A stretch of 8,906 nt of DNA from Eubacteriales bacterium (GCA_028702415.1 JAQVOT010000039.1:1-8906), one strand, 5' to 3'. Positions 1 to 8,100 are shown, counted from the first letter of the stretch. Notes: a model not told the origin generated them from the letters alone. Numbers and translations: made by a program.

Positions 1-302
1 AGTCCTAAAGTCTGACGTCTTTCAGGTCTAACTTCCATTGGAACCTGGTAGTTGGCACCGCCAACACGTCTAGCCTTAACTTCAAGAACCGGCATGATGT
101 TGTTCATAGCTTTTTCGAATACTTCCAGCGGTTCTTCGCCAGTTGTTTCCTTGATCTGGTCGAATGCATCGTATACGATCTTCTGAGCTGTTCCCTTCTT
201 TCCATCCAGCATGATGCTGTTGATAAGCTTGGCAACAACTACACTACCGTAAACTGGATCCGGAAGTACTTCACGCTTAGGTACATTTCCTTTTCTTGGC
301 AC
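1..302 (-). CDS. rpsG: 30S ribosomal protein S7, N-terminal 100 residues (3' end outside window)
   Basis: S7 is a primary 16S rRNA-binding protein that nucleates assembly of the 30S head and lies near the E site and mRNA exit. The visible protein starts [20 protein letters not shown] and carries the family signature LDGKKGTA at about residues 32-39. The conserved stretch [21 protein letters not shown] (residues 76-96) contacts rRNA and includes the usual beta-hairpin entry. S7 is normally about 156 residues, so roughly the last third is cut off by the window edge. The start is GTG at 302-300: it gives the conserved PRKG N-terminus and sits 8 nt after a perfect AAGGAGG. It follows rpsL by 194 nt on the same strand, as in the str operon (rpsL-rpsG-fusA-tuf). 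The identification is secure; fusA and tuf downstream are expected but not visible. Confidence 0.97.
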   Translation of the reverse strand, partial: MPRKGNVPKREVLPDPVYGSVVVAKLINSIMLDGKKGTAQKIVYDAFDQIKETTGEEPLEVFEKAMNNIMPVLEVKARRVGGANYQVPMEVRPERRQTLG

Positions 303-310
303 TTCACTTT

Positions 311-317
311 CCTCCTT
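311..317 (-). promoter_or_regulatory. rpsG ribosome binding site (selects the GTG start)
   Basis: The minus strand reads AAGGAGG at 317-311, a near-perfect complement of the 16S rRNA 3' end. It is followed by an 8-nt spacer and the GTG at 302-300. No ATG in the rpsG frame gives the conserved N-terminus, so this site decides the start. A second GTG at 307-305 is out of frame and only 3 nt from the site. Confidence 0.9.
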
Positions 318-360
318 AATTTCTAATTCGGTACTCGTTGACACCGGGTGAAATTTCTTC

Positions 361-462
361 GGATAACACTTACATGGGTTATCTTACATGCAAAGGCAGT
401 CCTGCTTTTGCTGTCCCTCCTGTGTCCCCGTGAGCGCTGCTTTTATTAAAAAAGTCTGCGCT
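361..462 (-). promoter_or_regulatory. Structured rpsL-rpsG intercistronic RNA with three hairpins
   Basis: Three inverted repeats follow each other in the mRNA between rpsL and rpsG. The first, 462-433, pairs AGCGC with GCGCT, has a small internal loop, then pairs CTTTT with AAAAG around a 5-nt loop. The second, 411-390, pairs GCAAA with TTTGC, has one mismatch, then pairs GCA with TGC around GGAC. The third pairs GATAAC (383-378) with GTTATC (367-362) around a 10-nt loop. None is followed by a U-tract, so they do not look like terminators. In E. coli the rpsL-rpsG intercistronic RNA is where S7 represses its own translation. By position this region is a candidate for a comparable control element, but that role is inferred and I see no sequence match to the E. 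coli site. It covers most of the 194-nt non-coding gap; the remainder holds only the rpsG ribosome binding site. Confidence 0.4.
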
Positions 463-496
463 ACTAAATTACCTTGTTAACTTATTTGCAGATTTC

Positions 497-913
497 TTAT
501 TTCTGCTTAGGTCTCTTTGCTCCATACTTGGAACGAGCCTGTTTTCTTTCTGCAACGCCTGCAGTATCCAGAGTACCTCTAACGATGTGATATCTTACAC
601 CCGGGAGGTCCTTTACTCTGCCACCTCTGATAAGTACAACACTGTGCTCCTGAAGGTTGTGACCGATTCCAGGAATGTATGCTGTTACTTCAATACCATT
701 GGTGAGACGAACTCTGGCAACCTTTCTAAGAGCTGAATTAGGCTTCTTAGGTGTTACAGTCTTTACTGAAGTACAAACTCCACGCTTCTGGGGCGAGTTA
801 ACATCTGTAGCAACTCTCCTCAATGAGTTCATGCTCTTATTAAGAGCTGGAGCATCTGACTTCTTTTCACTGCTGGTTCTGCCCTGACGTACCAGTTGGT
901 TAATTGTAGGCAT
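497..913 (-). CDS. rpsL: 30S ribosomal protein S12
   Basis: S12 sits at the subunit interface beside the decoding centre, controls accuracy and is the target of streptomycin-resistance mutations. The protein has 138 residues, the usual Bacillota length, against 124 in E. coli; the difference is an internal insertion at about residues 25-40. Recognisable segments are [12 protein letters not shown] at the start, [10 protein letters not shown] (41-50), [11 protein letters not shown] (54-64), [10 protein letters not shown] (82-91), [13 protein letters not shown] (97-109) and the basic end [14 protein letters not shown]56 and K101, equivalent to E. coli K42 and K87, are both lysine, so the streptomycin-sensitive form is encoded. 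Residue 49 is serine where E. coli and B. subtilis have arginine. The ATG at 913 is chosen because it gives the conserved N-terminus and lies 7 nt after AAGGAG. The frame stays open upstream to an ATG at 1009. A promoter lies about 90 nt upstream, so this is the first gene of the str transcript. Termination codon is TAA. Confidence 0.98.
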   Translation of the reverse strand: MPTINQLVRQGRTSSEKKSDAPALNKSMNSLRRVATDVNSPQKRGVCTSVKTVTPKKPNSALRKVARVRLTNGIEVTAYIPGIGHNLQEHSVVLIRGGRVKDLPGVRYHIVRGTLDTAGVAERKQARSKYGAKRPKQK

Positions 914-994
914 CCTTTTTCTCCTTTCTTCAAATATTTTTAGCAAAATCATTTTTGCCTCCGTGGCAAATGGGCACACTAAGCCCACAGCCGT
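914..994 (-). promoter_or_regulatory. rpsL 5' leader with overlapping alternative hairpins
   Basis: From the predicted start point near 994-992, the rpsL transcript has a leader of about 80 nt. It contains three inverted repeats. TGGGC (987-983) pairs with GCCCA (975-971) around 7 nt. TTTGCC (970-965) pairs with GGCAAA (959-954) around ACGGA. GCAAAA (958-953) pairs with TTTTGC (948-943) around ATGA. The last two use the same GCAAA stretch, so only one can form at a time. A GGAGG at 962-958 lies 5 nt before an ATG at 952-950 that is in frame with rpsL and falls in the loop of the third hairpin. No U-tract follows, so transcription attenuation is unlikely; control of initiation or of mRNA stability fits better. 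The pairings are read directly from sequence; a regulatory role is inferred. Confidence 0.4.
921..926 (-). promoter_or_regulatory. rpsL ribosome binding site
   Basis: The minus strand reads AAGGAG at 926-921 with a 7-nt spacer to the ATG at 913-911. It supports the start with the conserved MPTINQL N-terminus over the in-frame upstream ATG codons at 1009, 997 and 952. Confidence 0.85.
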
Positions 995-999
995 CATAC

Positions 1000-1029
1000 A
1001 TAATATCACTAAAAACGTTGAAATGTCAA
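1000..1029 (-). promoter_or_regulatory. Sigma-A-type promoter for rpsL-rpsG (str operon)
   Basis: On the minus strand a perfect -35 box TTGACA occupies 1029-1024. After an 18-nt spacer, the -10 box TATTAT (five of six consensus bases) occupies 1005-1000. An extended -10 TG lies one base upstream, at 1008-1007. Transcription would start near 994-992, about 80 nt before the rpsL start codon. It is divergent from, and abuts, the promoter of the small membrane-protein gene. Confidence 0.8.
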
Positions 1030-1046
1030 TATTTTTCGGCTATACT
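1018..1046 (+). promoter_or_regulatory. Sigma-A-type promoter for the small membrane-protein gene
   Basis: On the plus strand TTGAAA (1018-1023, five of six consensus bases) is followed by an optimal 17-nt spacer and TATACT (1041-1046, five of six). The start point is expected near 1053, giving a very short leader of about 17 nt that contains the ribosome binding site and little else. Its -35 box is directly adjacent to the -35 box of the rpsL promoter, so the two polymerase footprints overlap. Confidence 0.8.
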
Positions 1047-1069
1047 TATAACATTACAGGAGGAAAAAA

Positions 1070-1384
1070 ATGAGTGGCAAATTAATGTACTACCTGCCCG
1101 TGTTACTTTGGTTGTGTTTCGGAATATGGTTTATATACAGAGGGCTTCAAAAATACAGAAACGCTCCCCATGAAAAGGATTACAGGTACAGAAAAAAATC
1201 AGTTGAGGAGTTCTCCAGAAAGTTCGGCATTCTCATGGCAATTCTAGGTCTGCTGCTTATACTAGGAGCTGCTGCGGTATTCTTCGGATTATCTAAAACA
1301 GTAAGGTTAGCCCTTATCATTCTCATGCTGATAGACGGAATCGGCTTATATCTGGTATACACCAGAGTACTAAAGCCCATGTAA
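1070..1384 (+). CDS. Small three-helix membrane protein of unknown function
   Basis: This 104-residue protein has three hydrophobic segments, at about residues 7-23, 52-74 and 79-98. The 28-residue loop between the first and second is rich in lysine and arginine (R24, K28, R30, K36, R39, R41, K42, K43, R50, K51). By the positive-inside rule that loop is cytoplasmic, the N-terminus outside and the C-terminus inside. There is no clear cleavable signal peptide, cysteine pair or enzymatic motif. Size, topology and the charged loop ending EEFSRKFGILM recall small proteins of the DUF3784 type, but this is a weak resemblance and not a firm assignment. The gene looks real: AGGAGG lies 6 nt before the ATG, a good promoter lies upstream and a strong terminator follows the TAA at 1382-1384. 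It is the only plus-strand gene, lying between rpoC and rpsL where clostridia and bacilli usually have a ribosomal L7Ae-like gene or nothing. Function is unknown. Confidence 0.85.
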   Translation: MSGKLMYYLPVLLWLCFGIWFIYRGLQKYRNAPHEKDYRYRKKSVEEFSRKFGILMAILGLLLILGAAAVFFGLSKTVRLALIILMLIDGIGLYLVYTRVLKPM

Positions 1385-1396
1385 ACAGTGCAATTC

Positions 1397-1440
1397 AAAA
1401 GTGCCGGAGGTGTAATCCTCTGGCACTTTTTGTTTTATTT
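1397..1440. terminator. Bidirectional intrinsic terminator between convergent genes
   Basis: AAAAGTGCCGGAGG (1397-1410) pairs with CCTCTGGCACTTTT (1417-1430) around the 6-nt loop TGTAAT. This gives a 14-bp stem with a single G-T wobble. On the plus strand the stem runs into a T-rich tail (1427-1440, interrupted by one G and one A), a strong terminator for the membrane-protein gene that ends 12 nt earlier. On the minus strand the hairpin lies about 20 nt beyond the rpoC stop codon, but its tail is only TTTT followed by GAATTG. Termination of rpoBC is therefore probably weaker. Confidence 0.9.
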
Positions 1441-1449
1441 GCATTCTGA

Positions 1450-4400
1450 CTATTCTTCTGAGATTTCCGTTTGGTTTGCGAATTCATCTTCGGCTACATA
1501 AGCTTCTGCAGATTTGAGATCATCAGCTGTTGCCATTTCAGGTGTTTCGAGTTCTTCATAAACTTCTCCTTCATCCTCATCCATTTCGGCAAGTGCCTGT
1601 CTGTAATCTTCAATCAGTGAAGCGTTAACACCATAATCGAGCTCAATGTTTCTGTACTTTCTCATTCCCGTACCTGCAGGAATAAGCTTACCGATGATAA
1701 CATTTTCCTTCAGACCTTCCAGATAATCCGTCTTCCCCTTGATCGCTGCGTCCGTCAGTACTCTTGTAGTCTCCTGGAATGATGCTGCTGAAAGGAAGGA
1801 GTTCGTTGCCAGGGAAGCCTTAGTAATACCGAGAAGCTGTCTTTCTGCTTTAGCAGGTCTCTTGCCCTCAGCTATGGCCTTTTCATTGGCATCTTCGATT
1901 TCGAACTTGCCATACTGACCTCCCGGAATAAGATCTGTATCCCCTGCTTCTTCAACCTTCATCTTTGAAAGCATCTGACCGACGATTACTTCAATGTGCT
2001 TGTCGTTGATATCTACGCCCTGGTTTTTATATACCCTCTGAACTTCCTTAAGAAGATATTCATACACGCCGTCAACACCCCTAATTCTGAGGACATCCTT
2101 AGGATCAAGCGGACCATGGGTAATATTATCACCGGCCTCAACATAGTTTCCTTCAGATACTGCAATTCTTGCACCGTAAGGAATAGTGTATTTCTTCTCT
2201 TCTTCCCCTCGAACAGTGATTTCAGTCTTGTTATCAACTGACTGGACCGAAACAACGGTACCTTCCGTCTCACTGATCTGTGCAAGGCCCTTAGGCTTTC
2301 TAGCTTCGAATAGCTCCTCAACTCTTGGAAGACCCTGAGTAATATCATCTCCTGCAACACCGCCGGTATGGAAGGTTCTCATTGTCAGCTGAGTACCTGG
2401 TTCACCAATTGACTGTGCCGCCTGGATACCAACAGCTTCTCCGATATTGACAGTTTCACCTGTAGCAAGGTTACGTCCGTAGCACTTTGTGCATACACCG
2501 GATCTGCTTTTGCAGGTCATGGCGGATCTTATTCCAACTGAAGTAATACCTGAGTCTTCGATTATCTGAGCAGCCTCTTCACTGATTTCCTCATCCATTT
2601 CAACGATTACTTCCCCTGTTTCCGGATGAATAATGTCATCAAGTGCAGTTCTTCCAACAATTCTTTCCTTCAGTTTCTCAATTACTTCCTTGCCCACAGT
2701 GAATGCTGTTACTACGATGCCTTCATCTGTTCCACAGTCATATTCCCTAACGATAACATTATGTGAAACGTCAACCAGTCTTCTTGTCAGATAACCTGAG
2801 TCAGCTGTACGAAGGGCTGTATCCGCCAGACCCTTACGGGCTCCATTTGACGAAAGGAAGTATTCCAGTACAGACAGCCCTTCACGGAAGTTTGCCTTAA
2901 TAGGAATCTCTATTGTCTTACCTGTTGCATTTGCCATCAGACCACGCATTCCACCAATCTGTCTGATCTGGTTCTTGCTGCCTCTGGCTCCCGAATGGGC
3001 CATAATGTACAGATTATTAAGTGAACCCAGTGAATTCATCAGAGCTTCTGCCACATCGTCCGTAGTCTTGTTCCAGATTTCGATAACCTTTTCGTATCTT
3101 TCCTTATCTGAGATCAGACCACGTCTGTAAGCCTTGTCATATCTGTCTACCAATTCCTCTGATTCCGCAATAATTCTACTCTTTTCAACAGGAATTTCCA
3201 TATCGGAAATGCCGATTGTAATCGCTGCCTTTGTTGAATAGTGGTAGCCCATGTCCTTGATGTAGTCAAGCATAAGAACTGTATCGGTATTGCCGTGAAC
3301 ACGGTAACATCTGTCAATAATCTTTCCCAGGGTTTTCTTTGTACAAAGGAAGTCGATTTCCAGTGAATACGGATCTTCCTCCCTGTCAACGTATCCAAGA
3401 TCCTGAGGAATCTGCTGGTTAAAGATGAATCTGCCTACAGTTGATTCAACAAGTTTGCCTCTTTCATCATCTTCACCGTTATACACTCTTACCTTAACTC
3501 TAGCGTGGAGATTAACCTTACCGGTTTCATAAGCCATTATCATTTCTGACATGTCTGTAAATATTTTTCCATCGCCGACTTCAGGGCCAAGAGTTTCATC
3601 CTCTTCCTTAGGATCAAAGGTCAGATAGTAGGAACCCAGAATCATGTCCTGTGTAGGGGTAGTGATTGGTGTTCCATCCTTTGGTGCCAGAATGTTGTTT
3701 ACTGAAAGCATGAGGAATCTGGCCTCTGCCTGTGCTTCTACGCTGAGGGGTACGTGAACCGCCATTTGGTCACCGTCGAAGTCAGCGTTGAATGCCGTAC
3801 ATGCCAAGGGGTGAAGCTTGATAGCCTTGCCTTCAACCAGAACCGGTTCAAACGCCTGTATACCCAATCTGTGCAGAGTCGGAGCACGGTTCAGCATTAC
3901 CGGGTGTTCTTTGATAACACCTTCCAGCACATCCCATACTTCCGGGCTTACCTTTTCAACCATTCTCTTGGCACTCTTGATATTATGAGCACTTCCATTC
4001 TCAACAAGTTCCTTCATAATGAACGGCTTGAATAGCTCAAGGGCCATTTTCTTTGGAAGACCGCACTGATAGAACTTCAACTCAGGGCCAACAACGATTA
4101 CAGAACGACCCGAGTAGTCAACTCGCTTACCTAAAAGGTTCTGTCTGAATCTTCCCTGCTTACCCTTCAGCATGTCTGAAAGAGATTTCAGGGCTCTCTG
4201 CCCTGGACCTGTTACAGGCTTACCTCTTCTGCCGTTATCAATAAGTGCATCAACAGCTTCCTGCAGCATTCTCTTCTCATTTCTGACAATAATATCAGGT
4301 GCGTTCAATTCCTGCAGTCTCTTGAGTCTGTTGTTTCTGTTTATTACTCTTCTGTAAAGATCGTTCAGATCTGATGTTGCAAACCTGCCACCATCCAGCT

Positions 4401-5142
4401 GAACCATAGGCCTCAGGTCAGGCGGGATTACCGGAATTACATCCAGAATCATCCATTCAGGTCTGTTTCCTGATACTCTCAGGGCTTCAACAACCTCGAG
4501 TCTTCTGGTGATTCTGATTCTCTTCTGACCAGTTGCCTTTGAAAGCTTCTCTGTCAAATCAGCTGACATTTCTTCCAGATCCACATGTGAAAGAAGTTCT
4601 TTAACTGTCTCTGCACCGCTTCCCGCTTTGAACTTCATGGCGGGATCATCCATGGCCTCTCTCCACTGCATTTCTGTAAGGATTTCCTTATATGCAAAAT
4701 TAGTGTTGCCTGGATCGGTCACTATGAAATTAGCAAAGTATAGTACTTTCTCAAGAGCCTTTGGTGAAATATCCAGAACCAGGCCCATCCTTGATGGAAT
4801 TCCCTTGAAGTACCAAATGTGAGAAACCGGTGATGCCAATTCAATGTGTCCCATTCTCTCTCTTCTTACTTTAGCCTTTGTTACTTCAACACCGCACTTG
4901 TCGCAAACGATACCCTTGTATCTGATTCTCTTGTACTTACCGCAGTGGCATTCCCAGTCTTTGGTAGGTCCGAAAATTCTCTCGCAGTAAAGACCGTCCA
5001 TTTCAGGCTTAAGAGTTCTGTAGTTAATGGTTTCAGGCTTAGTTACCTCCCCGTGGGACCAGCTTATGATTTTTTCAGGTGATGCCAGTTGGATCTGCAG
5101 GGCTTCAAAATTGTTCGTTTCGTAATTAGTATTTTCATTCAT
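1450..5142 (-). CDS. rpoC: DNA-directed RNA polymerase subunit beta-prime
   Basis: This is the 1230-residue catalytic beta-prime subunit. Visible parts in order: N-terminal zinc site C65, C67, C80, C83; clamp coiled coil that binds sigma, about 243-305; switch-2 region with [10 protein letters not shown], 338-347; the active-site loop NADFDGDQM at 452-460, whose D454, D456 and D458 hold the catalytic magnesium; bridge helix about 754-793; second zinc site C803, C877, C884, C887; trigger loop about 902-950 with M921, R922 and H925; and the C-terminal core to GKLIPAGTG at about 1151-1159. There is no large insertion in the trigger loop, unlike E. coli. K89, in [12 protein letters not shown], appears to align with the basic residue reported as a fidaxomicin sensitiser in C. 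difficile. After the conserved core a 45-residue acidic tail (1186-1230) holds 19 Asp/Glu and one Lys. The ATG at 5142 is the only sensible start, 16 nt after rpoB. Stop codon is TAG. Confidence 0.99.
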   Translation of the reverse strand: MNENTNYETNNFEALQIQLASPEKIISWSHGEVTKPETINYRTLKPEMDGLYCERIFGPTKDWECHCGKYKRIRYKGIVCDKCGVEVTKAKVRRERMGHIELASPVSHIWYFKGIPSRMGLVLDISPKALEKVLYFANFIVTDPGNTNFAYKEILTEMQWREAMDDPAMKFKAGSGAETVKELLSHVDLEEMSADLTEKLSKATGQKRIRITRRLEVVEALRVSGNRPEWMILDVIPVIPPDLRPMVQLDGGRFATSDLNDLYRRVINRNNRLKRLQELNAPDIIVRNEKRMLQEAVDALIDNGRRGKPVTGPGQRALKSLSDMLKGKQGRFRQNLLGKRVDYSGRSVIVVGPELKFYQCGLPKKMALELFKPFIMKELVENGSAHNIKSAKRMVEKVSPEVWDVLEGVIKEHPVMLNRAPTLHRLGIQAFEPVLVEGKAIKLHPLACTAFNADFDGDQMAVHVPLSVEAQAEARFLMLSVNNILAPKDGTPITTPTQDMILGSYYLTFDPKEEDETLGPEVGDGKIFTDMSEMIMAYETGKVNLHARVKVRVYNGEDDERGKLVESTVGRFIFNQQIPQDLGYVDREEDPYSLEIDFLCTKKTLGKIIDRCYRVHGNTDTVLMLDYIKDMGYHYSTKAAITIGISDMEIPVEKSRIIAESEELVDRYDKAYRRGLISDKERYEKVIEIWNKTTDDVAEALMNSLGSLNNLYIMAHSGARGSKNQIRQIGGMRGLMANATGKTIEIPIKANFREGLSVLEYFLSSNGARKGLADTALRTADSGYLTRRLVDVSHNVIVREYDCGTDEGIVVTAFTVGKEVIEKLKERIVGRTALDDIIHPETGEVIVEMDEEISEEAAQIIEDSGITSVGIRSAMTCKSRSGVCTKCYGRNLATGETVNIGEAVGIQAAQSIGEPGTQLTMRTFHTGGVAGDDITQGLPRVEELFEARKPKGLAQISETEGTVVSVQSVDNKTEITVRGEEEKKYTIPYGARIAVSEGNYVEAGDNITHGPLDPKDVLRIRGVDGVYEYLLKEVQRVYKNQGVDINDKHIEVIVGQMLSKMKVEEAGDTDLIPGGQYGKFEIEDANEKAIAEGKRPAKAERQLLGITKASLATNSFLSAASFQETTRVLTDAAIKGKTDYLEGLKENVIIGKLIPAGTGMRKYRNIELDYGVNASLIEDYRQALAEMDEDEGEVYEELETPEMATADDLKSAEAYVAEDEFANQTEISEE

Positions 5143-5150
5143 TTTTTTTA

Positions 5151-5156
5151 CCCCTT
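5151..5156 (-). promoter_or_regulatory. rpoC ribosome binding site at the rpoB-rpoC junction
   Basis: The minus strand reads AAGGGG at 5156-5151, an imperfect Shine-Dalgarno sequence, with an 8-nt spacer (a T followed by seven A's) before the ATG at 5142. It begins only three bases after the rpoB stop codon TAG (5161-5159). Ribosomes finishing rpoB would end on top of it, which suits translational coupling and matched output of beta and beta-prime. Confidence 0.65.
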
Positions 5157-5158
5157 CC

Positions 5159-8100
5159 CTAGTCTTCTACCGGCTCAACATCAGGTGCACTTTCAACTTC
5201 TTCTATTTTTGCAATGTCTTCTTCGTTAAGGTCTTCGATTTCCTCTTCTTCAAGTATGAAGTCAGGTTCTACGACTTCTTCGAAATCGACGATGTCTTCT
5301 TCATCTTCTGGTTCCTCGGTTTCTTCGAAGCCTTCTTCTAACTCAATTTCTAGACCTGCCTTTTCAACCAGGCTTTTGTCAGCTATCTTCTCAATTGCTA
5401 CGAAACCATCGGCATCCATATCTTCCCTGAGTTCTATTTCTTCGCTGTTTTTGTCAAGAACCTTAACATCCAGACACAGTGACTGCATTTCCTTAATCAG
5501 TACCTTGAATGATTCAGGAAGACCAGATTCAGGAATGCTCTCTCCCTTAACGATTGCTTCATATGTCTTAACACGACCAACTATGTCATCGGATTTGACC
5601 GTCAGGATTTCCTGCAAGGTGTATGCTGCACCGTATGCTTCCAGTGCCCATACTTCCATCTCTCCGAAACGCTGTCCACCAAATTGTGCTTTACCACCCA
5701 ACGGCTGCTGAGTAACAAGTGAATACGGACCTGTGGAACGTGCGTGAATCTTATCATCAACCAGATGATGCAGCTTCAGCATGTACATATAACCAACTGT
5801 TACTTCACTATCGAAGTATTCCCCGGTTCTGCCATCTCTCAATTTCAGTTTGCCGGTTTCCTCATATCCGGTTTCTTTGAGAAGTTCAATGATGTCCATC
5901 TCTGTTGCACCGTCAAATACAGGTGTTGCGATGTACCAGTCTTTGCTCTTTGCTGCCAGACCCAGATGAACTTCCAGAACCTGTCCAACGTTCATTCGAG
6001 AAGGAACGCCCAGAGGATTCAGCATTATCTGCAGTGACTGTCCGTTTTCAAGGAATGGCATGTCTTCTTCAGGAAGAACACTTGAGATAACACCCTTGTT
6101 ACCGTGACGACCTGCCATCTTATCCCCTACCTGAATCTTTCTTTTTGTTGCAATATATACTCTAACCAGCTTATTAACGCCAGGAGGCAGTTCGTCTCCA
6201 TTCTCTCTTGAGAAAATCTTAACGTCAACAACAATACCGGTCTCTCCATGAGGTACTTTAAGTGATGTATCTCTGACTTCTCTTGCTTTCTCGCCGAAGA
6301 TTGCTCTAAGAAGTCTCTCTTCTGCGGTCAGTTCGGTTTCACCCTTTGGAGTAACCTTGCCCACCAGAATGTCGCCGGAGTTAACTTCAGCACCGATTCT
6401 AACGATACCGTCTTCGTCCAGATCCCTGAGTGCGTCTTCACCTACATTTGGAATATCTCTTGTTATTTCTTCAGGCCCCAGCTTGGTATCCCTGGCTTCC
6501 GATTCATACTTCTCGATATGGATTGACGTAAGTACATCTTCCATTATCAGTCTTTCATTGAGTATGATCGCATCCTCGTAATTGTATCCTTCCCAGGTCA
6601 TGAATCCCACCAGAAGGTTCTTGCCAAGTGCAACTTCACCGTTTGAAGTTGAAGGCCCATCTGCAATTACTTCACCCTTTTCAACGTGTTCGCCCTTGAA
6701 CACGATAGGTCTCTGGTTAATGCATGTCCCCTGGTTTGATCTCTTGAACTTCAGAAGTCTGTGCTCTTCTTTGCTTCCGTCGTCATCACGAGTGATTACT
6801 ATTCTATCTGAATCGACAAATGAAATGGTACCTGCGTTCTCTGCAAGCTGAGCCACTCCTGAATCTCTCGCTGCCTTGTATTCCATACCTGTTCCGACAA
6901 TTGGGGCTTCAGTAACCATGAGAGGTACTGCCTGACGCTGCATGTTCGAACCCATCAGCGCGCGGTTGGCGTCGTCATTTTCCAGAAAAGGAATCATTGC
7001 GGTTGCAACTGAAACTACCTGCTTAGGTGATACGTCCATATAGTCAACAGACTCTCTTGGAACCAGGGCTATGTCACCACCCTTGCCTCTGGCAGCAACC
7101 TTAAGATTTACAAATTGCCCCTTGGAATCCAAGGGTTCATTTGCCTGTGCTACAATCTTATCTTCCTCATCGTCTGCTGTCAGATAATGGATCTCTTCCG
7201 ATACAATTCCTGTTTCCTTGTCAACCACCCTGTATGGGGATTCAATGAATCCATACTGATTTATCAGACCATAGGTGGTCAGCGAACCGATAAGTCCGAT
7301 GTTCGGTCCTTCAGGTGTTTCTATTGGACACATTCTTCCATAATGTGAATGGTGTACGTCTCTTACCTCGAATCCGGCTCTTTCTCTTGAAAGACCTCCC
7401 GGCCCCAGAGCAGAAAGTCTTCTCTTGTGAGTCAGTTCTGCCAGAGGATTTGTCTGGTCCATAAACTGTGAGAGCTGTGAACTGCCGAAGAATTCCTTAA
7501 TCGCGGCAGTAACAGGTCTGATGTTCATCAGTGACTGTGGAGTAACCTCAGCGATATCCTGAGTGTTCATTCTCTCTTTAATAGTTCTTTCCATTCTGGA
7601 AAGGCCTATTCTGATCTGGTTTTGCAGTAACTCACCAACAGTTCTCAGTCTTCTGTTACCCAGGTGGTCAATGTCGTCTGTATCACCGATACCATAGTTC
7701 AGGTTCAAAAGGTATGAAACTGAAGCAACAACGTCTGCAACCAGAATATGCTTAGGTGAAAGATCATTCTTTCTTAGCTTAAGTGCCTCCTTCAGCTCAT
7801 CTTCCCCTGCATCACGGTTTTCTTTAAGAATTTCCATTAATACAGGATAGTAAACCTTTTCGGCAATCTTAAGATCTGAAATGTCAAAATCTATATAATT
7901 AGAAATTTCAACAAACTGGTTTCCGATTACTTTTGTTGATTCTCTATCGTCAAAATTGCTGCGAACCATTAGGTGTTCAACACCTGCATTTTCAATCTGC
8001 CATGCCTGGTCTTTGCTGATTTTCTGGCCTGCTTCTGCCAGGATTTCCCCTGTATTCGGATCAACAACATCCTCGGCCACTATGTTTCCGACAATTCGGT

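Noticed and set aside
338..367. Plus-strand promoter-like TTGACA, 18 nt, GATAAC inside the rpsL-rpsG spacer
   Set aside because: The -10 match is only four of six and there is no plus-strand gene downstream. A low-level antisense RNA cannot be excluded, but nothing supports one.
433..462. Terminator after rpsL
   Set aside because: The hairpin has no following U-tract, and the T-run lies inside the stem-loop. rpsG downstream lacks its own convincing promoter, so co-transcription is more likely.
914..1009. N-terminal extension of S12 to the ATG at 1009 (170 residues)
   Set aside because: It overlaps the predicted -10 box and start point, so the first codons would not be transcribed. The conserved S12 N-terminus and a good ribosome binding site place the start at 913.
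955..1173. 72-residue plus-strand reading frame overlapping the divergent promoters
   Set aside because: It starts upstream of the mapped-by-eye promoter, lacks a ribosome binding site and overlaps the well-supported membrane gene in another frame.
3754..4035. Plus-strand reading frame opposite the rpoC active-site region
   Set aside because: Shadow of conserved coding sequence with no initiation signal. The other antisense frames inside rpoB and rpoC were dismissed for the same reason.
5214..5711. 165-residue serine-rich plus-strand reading frame
   Set aside because: It is the antisense of GAA/GAG-rich codons in the rpoB acidic tail and has no ribosome binding site or recognisable family features.
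7400..7500. Possible rifampicin-resistance allele
   Set aside because: The pocket residues D479, H489 and S494 and their surroundings match the sensitive consensus. S12 K56 and K101 are likewise wild type for streptomycin.
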